A stretch of DNA of 64,000 nt, taken from NCBI GenBank assembly GCA_030374805.1, contig JARGSG010000198.1, positions 62,001 through 126,000 of the forward strand, written 5' to 3'. The position numbers were made by a program, and so were the translations under genes. Within the stretch, counting starts at the first letter, position 1, and every line of letters starts with the position of its first letter. This document shows, one piece after another, positions 48,899-59,885 of this stretch. Origin of the DNA: Gracilaria gracilis. Lineage: Eukaryota > Rhodophyta > Florideophyceae > Gracilariales > Gracilariaceae. The notes under the pieces were generated by a model, which worked only from the letters and a program-made list of their open reading frames with translations, was not told the DNA's origin and did no database searches.

Positions 48899-51103
48899 AT
48901 GAGTTCGCACGGTCCGCACGGAGAGCAAGGAGAAGGGTTTGTAGTCGGAAAAGATAACGCTGAGCCCGCTTTGGTCGCCCCTGGCGCCACTTCGGACCAA
49001 GCTTCGGTAGGCCGCCGAAGTACCCGTAGCAACGCCACGGCCTACGCGACTCCCTCAGAAGAACCCGAGCGGATTATTCGCAAGGGTAACTTGCAGACCG
49101 ACCCGAAAGGACGGAAGAAACGGACGGACAGGAATCCTGGTGCCGCAGTTGGCACGGAGGCACAGCCGGCGCAGAGTACAGCTGGACCCCCACCGCCGCA
49201 AACCGAACGTATTCCTGGCCACCAATTGTGGACAGAGATTGCTCCGTACGCTCTGGAAGGACTCCGAACGGAAATTGAAGTTCATGTCCTCATTGCGGTC
49301 GAGTTATATCTCAAGGAACGCGTTCCGGAACTGATGCGCCGTGACGTTCCACCGATCGTGCGTCACCTTGTGCACGAGGTGATGAAGGCCGACCGTACGG
49401 ATATGGGGCTGCAAGCTAATCTGAGCAGTACATTGGCCGCATTGGTAGCCAAGCTACCGACCAACCCCCCAAAGCTCGATATTGACCGAACGGACAAAGC
49501 ACTTCATCGCGGCGCGAGAGGCGAACGACCGGACATGCAGAAGGGCGCGCAGAGGGACCCGACCGATGTTTACCTCCCGCCTGTTATACAACAGGACGGA
49601 CCGGACGGAAGCTCGGACGATTCCTCCGAAGAGAATAGAGATCGCCGCAAACGAGGCGGCAAACCGAGCGGACATTCCGATTCGGACCACTCGACACGCA
49701 GACGGAGGAAGCGTCGCCACCGCAGAGGAGGGCGACACTCCCGCACGGACTCTGAGTCCTCCCGCTCGTCATCAGAGGACAAACGGACGGACACAGAAGA
49801 TGACGGGGACTCGCGGAGCCCCCGTAGGAATAGCAGGGCCGGACGGCGTCGTTCCCGTTCGGACAAGTCCGCGCTGAAGCGCATCCGGCCCCTGAACGAG
49901 AAGTTCACGAAGGTCGTGGACTACCGTACGTACAGGCTGCTGCGACGTAGCCAGGAGTACGACTCGAGGGTGGCGCGCAAAATTGCGCGCTACCAAAAGA
50001 AATTGAATGTCCAGATGAAAGGCAATTCTTTTTCTGGAACGGACCCCATCTCCGTTCTTAATTTCCTGCAGCGGTTCAAGACCGCCTGCAACCATAACGG
50101 ACTGACGGAAGGGGCAGCACTCTGGTGCTTCCAGTTCTACCTCACCGGAGCAGCACACGCTTTGGTACAGTCCTGACTGGTCGGCGAGTCGGGTGCCGTC
50201 GACTCGCCTCGCGACGAGGCACTCCATACGTACGAGGAAGTCGTGAACTTTCTACTCACGACGTACGCTACGGATGAGATCATCGCCCACGCGTGCTCGG
50301 AGGTGACGCTTTACCGTCAATCCTCCGCCATGTCCGAAACGGAGTTCGCCCAGAAACTCTGGATGAAGGCCTTACGATGCGGTAATGTATTTACCGATCG
50401 GAACCTAAAAGGTATTTTCGTCGAAGGACTACTGCCTGCCATTCGTTCAAAGGTGAGAAATCACCTCACGTCGCACCCGAACATCGGATACGACGCGCTC
50501 GCTCGGTATGCCAAGTCGTATGGCGACACCCATCGCGCTTCGCGACGACGGTCCGTACGTATGGATACTCAGAGTGCCTCCGCACGCCCTCAAGCCTCAC
50601 GTACGATTCGGAAGATCAATAGCGTCGAGTGTCCCTCAGCCTCGACCTATTTCCTATCGGACGACAAGGGTGATGAGGTCCTCGTGGTCTCTCGTGGTTC
50701 CACCATGCCCTCACCACCCACCACCCCCACCACCTCGACACCCGCGCAATCCGTTCGGTCTTACCCGAGCCAAACGAGCTCTAGGGCTCAGAACCTTCAC
50801 GATCGGAACCAGAGGGACAGACCGTGTCGGATCTGCGTGTCACGGGACGCTAACTGTTGTCAACTGCTGCCTCCGGACGTAAAGGAGAAGCTGCTGGCCA
50901 TTAGGGAGGCTAACTACCAGCAACGACGTGAAGAAGGCTACTACAGTGGTTCTACATCCACACGGAAGGTTCCGCCCCAGAATACCAATGTCGGCTTTCG
51001 CCAGGTCGTACAGCATCGGATGGCATACCCATCTCAACAGCAAGCGGCAACGCTAGTCGATGAGTCCGTTCCGGATCAGGGAAACGAACCGGAGGACGCG
51101 TAG
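48899..51103 (+). pseudogene. gypsy-3 Gag with one in-frame stop
   Basis: The frame starts at ATG 48899 and runs to 51103, interrupted once by TGA at 50174-50176. The N-terminal half is charged, with an Arg/Ser/Asp-rich stretch (about residues 235-330). The gag core spans the stop (SVLNFLQRFKTACNHN before, FLLTTYATDE after). The C-terminal part has CRICVSRDANCCQLLP, which is not a canonical CCHC knuckle. A stop in the middle of the capsid-like core suggests a point mutation more than regulated read-through. Confidence 0.75.
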
Positions 51104-51168
51104 GGGCACCGTCTCCTCCGAGGAAACGCAGCCCCACACGGTCAGTTCCTGTCGCACCCGACCCCAGA

Positions 51169-54100
51169 ATGAAATCGGAAGTACTGACATGTCCCCTGGA
51201 CGCCCCTGAGCGACTGGACGATACGGTTCTACTGGCCAGCGCAAATTACAAAGTACATTTGTCTGTCGGTCTGACATCAGCAGTCATGTATCCGTTAACG
51301 GGCGTACTGGACACAGGAGCCGGTCCGTGTCTCATCCACGAGCGTCACTTGCCACCTCGATGGCAATCTCGTCTCCGCACGGCCTTAAAACCACGCATCA
51401 CCGATGCGTCCCGGAATCGAATGGACGTTATCGGCGTCTTGCCGCTAACAGTCCGTATCGGCGATCTACACGTTAAGGCTCAATTCCTTGTCGTATCGAA
51501 CCTCTCCATTAGTGTCATTCTCGGCACGTCGTTCATAGATCGATACGTACTTGGAATTCTACCACCAAAACGGACTATTCAGTTGCGACACTCTCGTCCG
51601 ATATCGATATTGTCCCATGCCTATGGGCCTCAAACACCCACGAACGTGCGGCAATATCCGATACCATCCGAACGTGCTACCTCATCCAACAAGATCCACG
51701 TCGCACGCCCACTGACGTTGCCGCCTATGTCAGAAACGCAGGTTCAGGTCACAACCAAAGCGTCCGGTTTGGTCTTTCTACAGTCTCATCACCGCACGGG
51801 TTCGACACTGGAGCTCACGTTGCTTGCGAATGGAGTTATGGATCTCCGTCCGGATGTCCCCTTCTTCGTGCGAGTCGCCAACCTATCTGACCGCACGGTT
51901 CGTTTGCACAAACGAACCGTTATCGGACTCACTCTACCGTCCCCTATCGCACTCATCACACCCCAGTCGAACTCGCAGAGCAAAGACTCTGAGAAGGGGG
52001 GAAGTGGTACGGAAGGGGGAAGTGTAAGCCCGAACGGACTCTCTAACAAAGAAGAATGGCCCCAGGGTGTGCAAATCAGTCCTGAATACGAATCCGAACG
52101 GAAGGCAGTCATTGAACTTCTCCGACCGTTTCAGGACATGTGGGACGGCCACTTGGGCAAAATCTCTGCCGCCAAGCATCGTATACATCTGGAACCAGGG
52201 ACAAAACCCATATTCCAAATGCCATACAGAGCAGGACCCGCACGGAGAGAGTTAGAACGCACGGAAGTGACGAAGCAACTGGCGGCGGGAGTGATCGAGC
52301 CTTCGGCAGCAGAATGGGCCAGTCCGGTCGTACTCGTCAGAAGAAGGACGGAAGCCTCCGCTTCTGTGTCGACTACCGACGCCTGAACGCTGTGACCGCA
52401 CGGGATACCTATCCGCTGCCACGCATGGACGAGTGCATTAACTCACTCGGAGACGCACGGATATTCTCCACACTGGACGCTAACAGTGGGTATTGGCAAA
52501 CTGAAGTAGACGAGTCCGACCGGGATAAGACTACATTCACGTCCCACATGGGCCTTTACCGATACGTACGAATGCCATTCGGACTCAAGAACGCACCGGC
52601 TACGTTCCAACGCGCTCTTGATATCATTCTATCAAGAGTCAAATGGCAGTACGCTCTGGTATACTTGGACGATGTGATTATCTACTCCCGAACGGTCGAA
52701 GAACACTACGAGCACGTACGGACTACACTACAAATGCTCCGGACGGCTGGTATTACTCTACGACTGGACAAATGCCACTTCTTCTGTGGCACTGTAGACT
52801 ACCTGGGATATGTTATCCGCCCGGGAAAGCTGCAGGTGTCTATTAAGACTCAGGACGCTATCAAGCAGGCCAAACCCTCGGGGAACCAGACGGAGCTCCG
52901 ATCGTTCTTGGGACTTTGCAACGTCTTTCGACGTTTCATTCCCAATTTCGCACGAATAGCGGCACCGCTGAACGCCAAGCTGGAAAAAGGCCAGCCCACG
53001 AGCTTCGAAACGCTGTCCGATACGGAGTATGAGGCATTTGACGAACTCCGACAGCGTCTCATTCGTCCCCCAATACTGGCCATCCCGAAACAAGGATGTC
53101 CGTACGTACTGGAGACTGACGCGTGTGATCGTCAGGTAGGGTGTGCGCTGCTTCAGAGGCAGCCAGACGGTGAGCTCCTTCCAATCGGATACTGGAGTCG
53201 CTCCTTAACCAAGGCGGAGCGAAGCTACTCTACGACCGAGCGGCAATGCTTGGCCGCCGTATGGGCCATCCTACACCTCCGACTGTACCTAGAGGGTCAG
53301 AGATTTACAGTCCGAACGGATCACCACTCTCTGAGGTGGTTGCTCAACCTAGCGGACGCCTCTGGACGATTGGCACGCTGGCGACTCCGCCTAATGAAGT
53401 ACGACTTCGACGTCATTCACCGCCTGGGAATAAAACACCAGGCCGCGGACGCCCTTTCCCGATTACGTACGGACGGCGAAGACGATACTCCGCTGGACGA
53501 CGAGGTCCCCTGCTTGTTCGTTGAGAACCATACGGACAATGGCTATTTAATCGCCAACATCTCCGTTGACGGAACAGAGTACACCGAGGTTTGTGTCGAC
53601 TGGCCTACGTCCGAACGGTCAGCCCCGGGACTTCCCGAAGTCCTCACAGTCCCGGCAGAGGACACCAATGCCGTACCACTCACCATCGAGGAACTGGTCC
53701 GCGAACAAGCGACGGACGCTTTTTGTGAGTCCGTACGGAAGGACGTCGGTAACGGTGTCACCCTCTTCGACGTCGACCGACACGGGCTCATCGTACGGAA
53801 GGCTCCACTAGACATTGCCGTCCAGAAGGTCGTACCTGCGTCTCTGCAGCCACGCGTCCTCTATTTGGCGCATTACCCCCGCACGGTCGGACACCCGGGC
53901 GCCACCCGAATGTACGAGAGCCTTCGCCGGGATTTCTATTGGCCCAACATGGCCAACGACGTATTCCAGACCGTACGGGATTGCCGCACGTGCCCGGCTA
54001 CGCGAGGAACCCGCTTCCGCTCGCAGAAGCTGCTGAAACTGTTCCCTGCCGCCGGTCCCCTGGAATTCATCGCCATGGACATCGTAGGCCCATTTACGAA

Positions 54101-55247
54101 GTCCCTAAACGGATACCAGTACATATTGGTAATGACCGATCGGTTCAGCAAGCTGGCTCGTGCAATACCAATGCGGTCTACCACAGCACCAGCTGTAGCC
54201 AAAGCGTTCCTCGAACACTGGGTTTATCCGTACGGAATACCGAACTACATGTTGACCGATAACGGACCGCAGTTTGTGTCAAAGTTCTTCGAGACAGTGT
54301 GTTCCGCTTTGGGTACCAAACACGTACTCACCACTGCGTATCACCCGCAAACAAACGGGCAGGCTGAACGGTTCAATAAGACACTCGTGGAGCGCCTACG
54401 CCATTACGTTGCGGACCACCAGAGGATGTGGCACGCGTACGTACAACCTTTAACGTACGGCTACAACCTGCAGGTGCACCGGTCGTTAGGAACTTCTCCG
54501 TTCCGAGTCGTTCTCACGCGTACACCTCCGAGCGTACTTTTGGATGAACCCAGTACGGCATTGGATCCGGCCACTCCGACGCAGCCTACAGCAGCTCAGC
54601 TTAAGCGCTATACGCTAAAACTGCTGCAGGCTACGTTACAGACCGCACGGACGAAGCTCACACGCGCGCAACAGCGCTATAAACAGGACTTCGATAGAAC
54701 CGTACGGTACACACCCCGCTTTGCTGCTGGCGACGAAGTTTTCGTCGACCGACCGGACTATAAGAGCACGGACGAAGACTTCACGGACCAAGAACGTACG
54801 TATCGGAAGCTCTTGCCAAAGACGATTGGCCCATTCACGGTTGTCTCCGCATCGGACACAACCGTCACTATCGACCAGGACGGCATCCATAACACGATCA
54901 GTATCGACCGTGTTACGAGGGCTCCGTCCGTACGGCAGAGCACCGGACCGGTTACATCCGAACGTACACGTAGCCCGGTCGTTGCCGATCTGCAACGACC
55001 CACCGCGGACGACATAGTGAGCGACGCAGCGCTCACAGCGCCGTCCGGAACGGTTCCGAGCGTAGTAGAGCGCGTTGTCGCACACCGCGACACTCCGAAC
55101 GGAAGAGAATACCGTGTACGTTGGCACGGTTACACTGCCGCCGAGGATACGTACGAACCCACGGAACACCTCCCGCAACACTTCATTGCCCGATATTTGC
55201 GCCGCAGAACCCGCTCGGCTTCTGCAACACTTCAGGGAGGAAGGTGA
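51169..55247 (+). pseudogene. gypsy-3 Pol with one frameshift in RT
   Basis: The first frame (51169-52386) carries the protease (VLDTGAGPCL, about residue 46-55) and the start of RT (IEPSAAEWASPVVLV). A one-base shift near 52340 moves RT into the second frame, open to 55247. That frame has YLDD (about residue 175), RNase H (ETDACDRQVG, about 324), an HHCC finger (GHPGATRMY ... CRTCP, about 583) and D, D, E at about 645, 705 and 740. A C-terminal chromodomain (VVERVVAHRDTPNG ... VRWHGY) starts near 970. Apart from the shift it is complete. The element belongs with the chromovirus-like gypsy group but is distinct from gypsy-2/4. Confidence 0.85.
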
Positions 55248-55966
55248 GAGTAGGCTTGATCTACCGCACGGAACAACCGCACGCGCGCTACCAGAAACCA
55301 GTGCGCGGCATCGCGAGACGGCGCCGCACACGCGCCGTTACACACGCGCGGCACGGTCTGGACAATACCGAACGGACTTGCATGGCCTCCTGGAACGCAT
55401 CACCACGGCGCGACCACTAGCACGCCGCGGTTACTTGCAAGGCGAATCAAAAAAATCGCCACGGCAATTGCCTGCCCGTACGGTATCAAAAAAGCCGATT
55501 CAGTGTTTGGCCGATAACTCCGAAACGGTGGCGTTTCAGGCGCTCGCAATGGCCGATTTGGACTGCGCGCAAGACCAAAATACTTAACGATTTTTTGGCT
55601 TGCACGCACGGCCTCTACGTGCATTACTGGATACCGAATCGGATACCGACAACCGCATGGCGCGCATACGCTCCGGGCGATAATAATTGCCAATTTTTCG
55701 GGAGCACCTACCGCGCAGCGCTCGCTGCGCGAGCCCTCATGACGTACACGGAACCGCCACGGCGCCAGTCCCATTCCGCCGCCCTCGCTGTACGTTTGTG
55801 GAAGCTCGACCACACTTTTCGACATCGAATAACGTCGTCTTTTCGAGAACGACGAAGGCAACTAGGATTGCCTCCTATCTGCTAGTACGCAAAAGGAACC
55901 TGAAGTACAATCACGAAAGGCTCAGGGCCGTTTATTGAGAACGTTCTGGGTACTATCTGCCCGGAC
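55248..55966. other. gypsy-3 region between pol and the antisense ORF
   Basis: I see no supported gene. It contains AATAAA on the minus strand (55931-55936), 31 bp past the stop of the antisense ORF. Confidence 0.45.
55931..55936 (-). promoter_or_regulatory. Poly(A) signal for the gypsy-3 antisense ORF
   Basis: The minus strand reads AATAAA about 30 bases downstream of the antisense stop codon, in the right place for 3' end formation. Confidence 0.5.
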
Positions 55967-58363
55967 CTAACCGCGCCTAACTACGCGCCTCGTGGCCGGT
56001 ACGGTATTCGTCGCCCCTCGACCACGACCACGACCACGGCCACGCCCGCGGGGCGTGGGAAAGCCCGAACGAAACACGCGACCGGACACAGAAGCGCCAC
56101 GCGTTACGTTCTTGGTAATACCGGCTGGCTTCGACGGCTGGAACGAAGCCGAGGTACCCGGCCAGGGCCCGTTGGGGACCACAGTCCTCCGCCCGCTCGG
56201 TCCGCTCGGTTCACCAGTCGACGACGGCGCAGGACCCGGGAGGACTTCATCCTCATCGGCAGCCCCAGCCTCGGAAGCCACAGCAGCGTCGGCAGGACCG
56301 CCCGGAGAGGTCATCGCGACATCCGCAGCTTCGGTCGGCTCAGCGGCATCAGTTGTCCCCGCCGCACCGCTAGCGGCGGGAGCAGCCGTTGCATCGCCGG
56401 CTTCAACAAGCTCCACTTCTCCCGCCACGTCGTTCGCTACGGCTGCTTCCGCAAGTTCCGGAACGGGCTCTGGCGTTCCTGGTGGGGTGGGCGCACGCAA
56501 CGCGGTGCCGCGAAACATGGAACGGTTCACCTTCCTAATTTTCGCTACGATCTGATGAACCTGGCGTTCCGCGTCGACCTGCTCCTGTATCCCTTCGTAC
56601 GTACGGTCCAGCAGCTCCTCTACCTCAGGAGCCTCAGTTGTTCGTAACCCACCGCCCGGATGTGAAGAGGGACCAATCCCTGCGACCGTCGCCGCCTCGT
56701 ACTTCTGGAGCACAGCCAAGCTGTGGTCGCGGAGGTAACGCAAAAGGTCAATCTGAGCCTGCGCCTGCTCGCGCAGCGCAGCCTCAGCATTGAACGCACG
56801 GCGTAACCATCCACGAGCGGCCAACAGAGCTGACGTTATGTGTGGCGGCTCCTCTTCCCCGGCTGGAACACAGACCGCACGCACGGCTGCGAAAGCCGTC
56901 GCCGTGTCGGGCACGGACAGGTCGAAGCCCATCTCGTCCAAACGTTTACCGGCAATGCCGACCTGCTCGCCAGCTTCCGTCCGTACCGGTACTTCGACAA
57001 CCTCCGGTTCTGCCGGCGGAGTCGGTTCGACGGCGTCCGTCTGCACTCCCATTTCGTGCTTCGGCGCTGGCGGAGCCGCCGGCACCGCTGGAACGGCCTC
57101 GAACTCTGCCTCCATGTATCCGTGCGGGAAGTAGTTGGCCTTCTGCGAGAGCGGCCACGGGGGCAAACGACCGGACGGTAGGACGGCACGAACGATTGGC
57201 GCAGCCCCAGTACCTGAGGGGGGCATCTCCGGAAACGTATCGGCGCGGTAGTCGTACCATAAAAAGCCTGGGGTCTGATCCCAGTCGGTCTCCAGTGCGT
57301 ACTGAAGGAGCTTCCCGCCCACATCGGCTGGGTATATCGTACCGCGGAGAATGTTCTGTAACCCCATTTCGGCCAGAATACAGACCAATTTGTACGGTAA
57401 CGGAAACAACCTCCCGTACTGAGGCTCCCCATCTTTGTGGTACAACCTCTCGTCTGCCGCACGGGTGAACACCTCAATGCCGTCCGAAGCGGCCTGGAAG
57501 AAAGCCATGAAGGCGAACACCGCCCATTCGGCGTACAGCACCTGCAGTACGACACGGCTCATCTCCCCGGGAACCATCAACTCCTCGGAGTGGTACGCCA
57601 CCACCGGCGGCGTCGGAACGGAGAGGTTGCGCGCGACGTCGACGGAGGACCACGACTCGGTCATCCTATAGTACACGGACGGACGTCGATTCGCCGGCAC
57701 ATCAAAGAACTCGACGTTATGCCAAGCGTAGAAGTACTTCTGGGACGAACGGATGCGTGCCTCTGTTGCAGCGTTGCTGCCCCAGCCCGGACGGTTCAGC
57801 CAATACAAATCGTCGTACGGAGGCTCGAACATCACCAATGCGAGTGGGTTGCCGTCCGTAGGCGGAAAGTTCCGATCGGAGTCGAAGCGATGCATGAGGC
57901 GCTGAAGCCTCGTCTGGTACTCCTTCTCCTCCGGACATCGGAGGAAAGGCATGTCTGCTCGGCCGAACGTACGCTCGTCAGAACGACCGGTAATACCAGA
58001 CAGATGATTCCAGCGTGCCTGCCACGCCTCCATGTTCGTACGTTTCGGGTTACGACTTGCGACACCCCGTAGTGGCAAGGACGTCGGGATCTCAGCGAAC
58101 CTGAGAGCGTCAAAGTACTCCGCACTGGTTCGGGTGTATTCCGTCACGGACATCGGAACCTGTTTCGTACGACGCGGAGCCTGGAACCCACGACGGTGGC
58201 GGTGATCATACTGCTGACCCGGTAACGGTACTGAACGAAACGGCATCGGCATTTGCGACCCCGCGGCTTCTTCGCTCGGCTGATTCGGGTTATTCGACCC
58301 GCCCGGATTGCTCGCCATACTGCTCGAGCCTCTGGCGGAATGACTTGGTGATGGCTCCGACAT
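55967..58363 (-). CDS. Antisense accessory ORF of gypsy-3 (798 aa, unknown)
   Basis: The frame starts at ATG 58363; 42 further open codons upstream begin only with GTG. It is wholly inside gypsy-3, convergent with pol. Seen: a Ser/Pro-rich N-terminus (about 1-40). Next is a compact region of about 330 residues with many Trp, Tyr and Phe (about 65-400; GVASRNPKRTNMEAWQARW, FEPPYDDLYWLNRPGWGSN). A Pro/Glu-rich linker is followed by a helical segment (about 530-640; REQAQAQIDLLRYLRDHSL). Then an Ala/Glu/Pro-rich stretch leads to an RG-repeat tail (RGRGRGRGRG, last 30 residues) typical of RNA-binding tails. TATA-like boxes lie upstream and an AATAAA downstream. No family is recognised; a structural or RNA-binding role is inference. 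Confidence 0.6.
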   Translation of the reverse strand: MSEPSPSHSARGSSSMASNPGGSNNPNQPSEEAAGSQMPMPFRSVPLPGQQYDHRHRRGFQAPRRTKQVPMSVTEYTRTSAEYFDALRFAEIPTSLPLRGVASRNPKRTNMEAWQARWNHLSGITGRSDERTFGRADMPFLRCPEEKEYQTRLQRLMHRFDSDRNFPPTDGNPLALVMFEPPYDDLYWLNRPGWGSNAATEARIRSSQKYFYAWHNVEFFDVPANRRPSVYYRMTESWSSVDVARNLSVPTPPVVAYHSEELMVPGEMSRVVLQVLYAEWAVFAFMAFFQAASDGIEVFTRAADERLYHKDGEPQYGRLFPLPYKLVCILAEMGLQNILRGTIYPADVGGKLLQYALETDWDQTPGFLWYDYRADTFPEMPPSGTGAAPIVRAVLPSGRLPPWPLSQKANYFPHGYMEAEFEAVPAVPAAPPAPKHEMGVQTDAVEPTPPAEPEVVEVPVRTEAGEQVGIAGKRLDEMGFDLSVPDTATAFAAVRAVCVPAGEEEPPHITSALLAARGWLRRAFNAEAALREQAQAQIDLLRYLRDHSLAVLQKYEAATVAGIGPSSHPGGGLRTTEAPEVEELLDRTYEGIQEQVDAERQVHQIVAKIRKVNRSMFRGTALRAPTPPGTPEPVPELAEAAVANDVAGEVELVEAGDATAAPAASGAAGTTDAAEPTEAADVAMTSPGGPADAAVASEAGAADEDEVLPGPAPSSTGEPSGPSGRRTVVPNGPWPGTSASFQPSKPAGITKNVTRGASVSGRVFRSGFPTPRGRGRGRGRGRGATNTVPATRRVVRRG

Positions 58364-58388
58364 GGTGAACGGAGAGGGAGCGCGCGCT

Positions 58389-58395
58389 CTTATAC
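58389..58395 (-). promoter_or_regulatory. TATA-like box before the gypsy-3 antisense ORF
   Basis: The minus strand reads GTATAAG about 30 bp upstream of the ATG. A second similar site lies near 58450. Either could start transcription into the ORF. Confidence 0.4.
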
Positions 58396-58489
58396 GGGCT
58401 TGAACCACGACGATGCACCTCCCGCGGGGGAATGGCGACCGTTTCGGACTTATACGTAATGCGCGCCCGCGTCGCAGTGCCACGTGCAC

Positions 58490-59320
58490 TTATCGAAGCC
58501 ACGGCCGCATTAATTTATTCCGAACGGGCGCTGACAACGCGGAACTGTCACCCTCTCCCTTCGAATGAGCCTAGCACCGCTCGTATGACGCGCGGTGTTC
58601 GCACTTTGCCCGACGCGAACCACCCCCCACCGGCACCTTGTCCTCTCTTCTGTCGTTGCCTGCCTCGCTCGTCCGCCACGGTGACCCGTCGACCCACTTC
58701 GGTCGGTTCACTACACGTCCCCACCGCTTCGTGCCGAGTCGACAATACTCTGTGTCCGTTCTGGCTCCGAGCTCAGTCCTCAATCCCGACTCCTACGTTC
58801 GGTTGCCCGGCGGATGCCACCGCTCCCGTCAACGCGTCAACAATTGGCTCGCTTCGTACGCTCTGGCGACCCTTCCGAGTGCTCGAACGCTCCCTTACGT
58901 ACGGAAACCGCAGCCCCTGGCTCCGGGCGGAACTTACACGCACCGGAATCACCCACACACCTCGGCAGGGCTGAACGTTTTGGCGCCAATATTGCCGCCG
59001 CCCTTTCCAACCACTCGTTCACTAGAGCCATGCGCGTGTCCGCTCGTCCTTTTGCGCACGCCAGCACGGCTCTAGCCGCTCGCCCGTCCGGTTGTGTCGG
59101 TCGTAACATTCCATGAACGGACCCCTGGACCGCACCGCCCTTTCTCGTAATCGAGTTGTACTCGTTTCGCACCGTACGTTCTTAAGATTTTGGCATGGCT
59201 TCGCCCCGGCCCTGGCGGGCCATTTTCAAAAAGATGGCGAACGGTGGACTTCTCTAACCGTACGGACGATGGGGTGCGATATTCACACCCATTCGGACAC
59301 TTCGAGGACGAAGTGTACTT
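58490..59320. other. gypsy-3 region between the antisense ORF and 3' LTR
   Basis: I see no supported gene. Several frames are open on both strands, but composition and position favour an untranslated region, probably promoter for the antisense ORF. Confidence 0.45.
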
Positions 59321-59333
59321 TAAGAAGGGGGTC
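59321..59333 (+). other. gypsy-3 polypurine tract
   Basis: TAAGAAGGGGGTC directly precedes the 3' LTR. Confidence 0.7.
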
Positions 59334-59885
59334 TGTGGTATAGTACGTTGCGACGGCGCGAGCAGCGCTGTCGATGTACCCGATCGGTAGTTCACGTACG
59401 AAGGGGGTGTGCACGGCATGGTGGCTTAGCCACGTGTACGGATAGCGAGCGAGTGCCGCACGGACGGATGGAAGGTACAAGTGGGACACGTGGGCGATTA
59501 GGCTCGTGCCAGGCTGTGGCACTGTAAGGGAACCAGTCGTACAGTAGATAGTTAGGGGCCCAGACCCGATATTTAGTTGTAGCTCGGATCTCGCCGGCCC
59601 CCTGCAGTAAACCTCTAGCATCCTCTGCCGAACGTCTTCTTCGCCAAGTAGCGCGACCGACCGACCGACCGGCACTGAACGTACAGGTTTATTAGACCGT
59701 CCGTACCCTTACTACGTGTACCTGAGCACGTTTGGTGATACCGACCGTCCACTCTCCCTTCGACCGCCCGGTGCTTCCTCCCTTACTCCTCTGTTCGGAA
59801 ACATTACAGTCACTTTCTCGAGTGCTACGGAAACTCCCGCTCTCAAGACCGCTTCAGGTTTTCTCCCGATACGTACTATATCACA
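59334..59885 (+). repeat. gypsy-3 3' LTR (552 bp)
   Basis: It matches the 5' LTR with roughly a dozen substitutions and no visible length change. Confidence 0.9.

Larger units (their letters stand above)
48272..59885 (+). mobile_element. gypsy-3: complete 11.6-kb Ty3/gypsy element with an antisense accessory ORF
   Basis: The element is 11,614 bp with 552-bp LTRs (48272-48823, 59334-59885) and target duplication GTCGG (48267-48271, 59886-59890). LTR ends form a 14-base near-perfect inverted repeat (TGTGGTATAGTACG / CGTACTATATCACA). The LTRs differ at roughly a dozen positions. A primer site, gag, pol with chromodomain, a 3' region of about 4 kb holding a minus-strand ORF, and a polypurine tract follow in order. 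Confidence 0.93.

Noticed and set aside
50174..50176. Programmed stop-codon read-through in gypsy-3 gag
   Set aside because: The TGA lies inside the capsid-like core and not at a gag-pol border; with a frameshift also present in RT, a point mutation is simpler.
58364..58489. Upstream extension of the gypsy-3 antisense ORF
   Set aside because: It also starts at GTG, and a TATA-like box lies within it.
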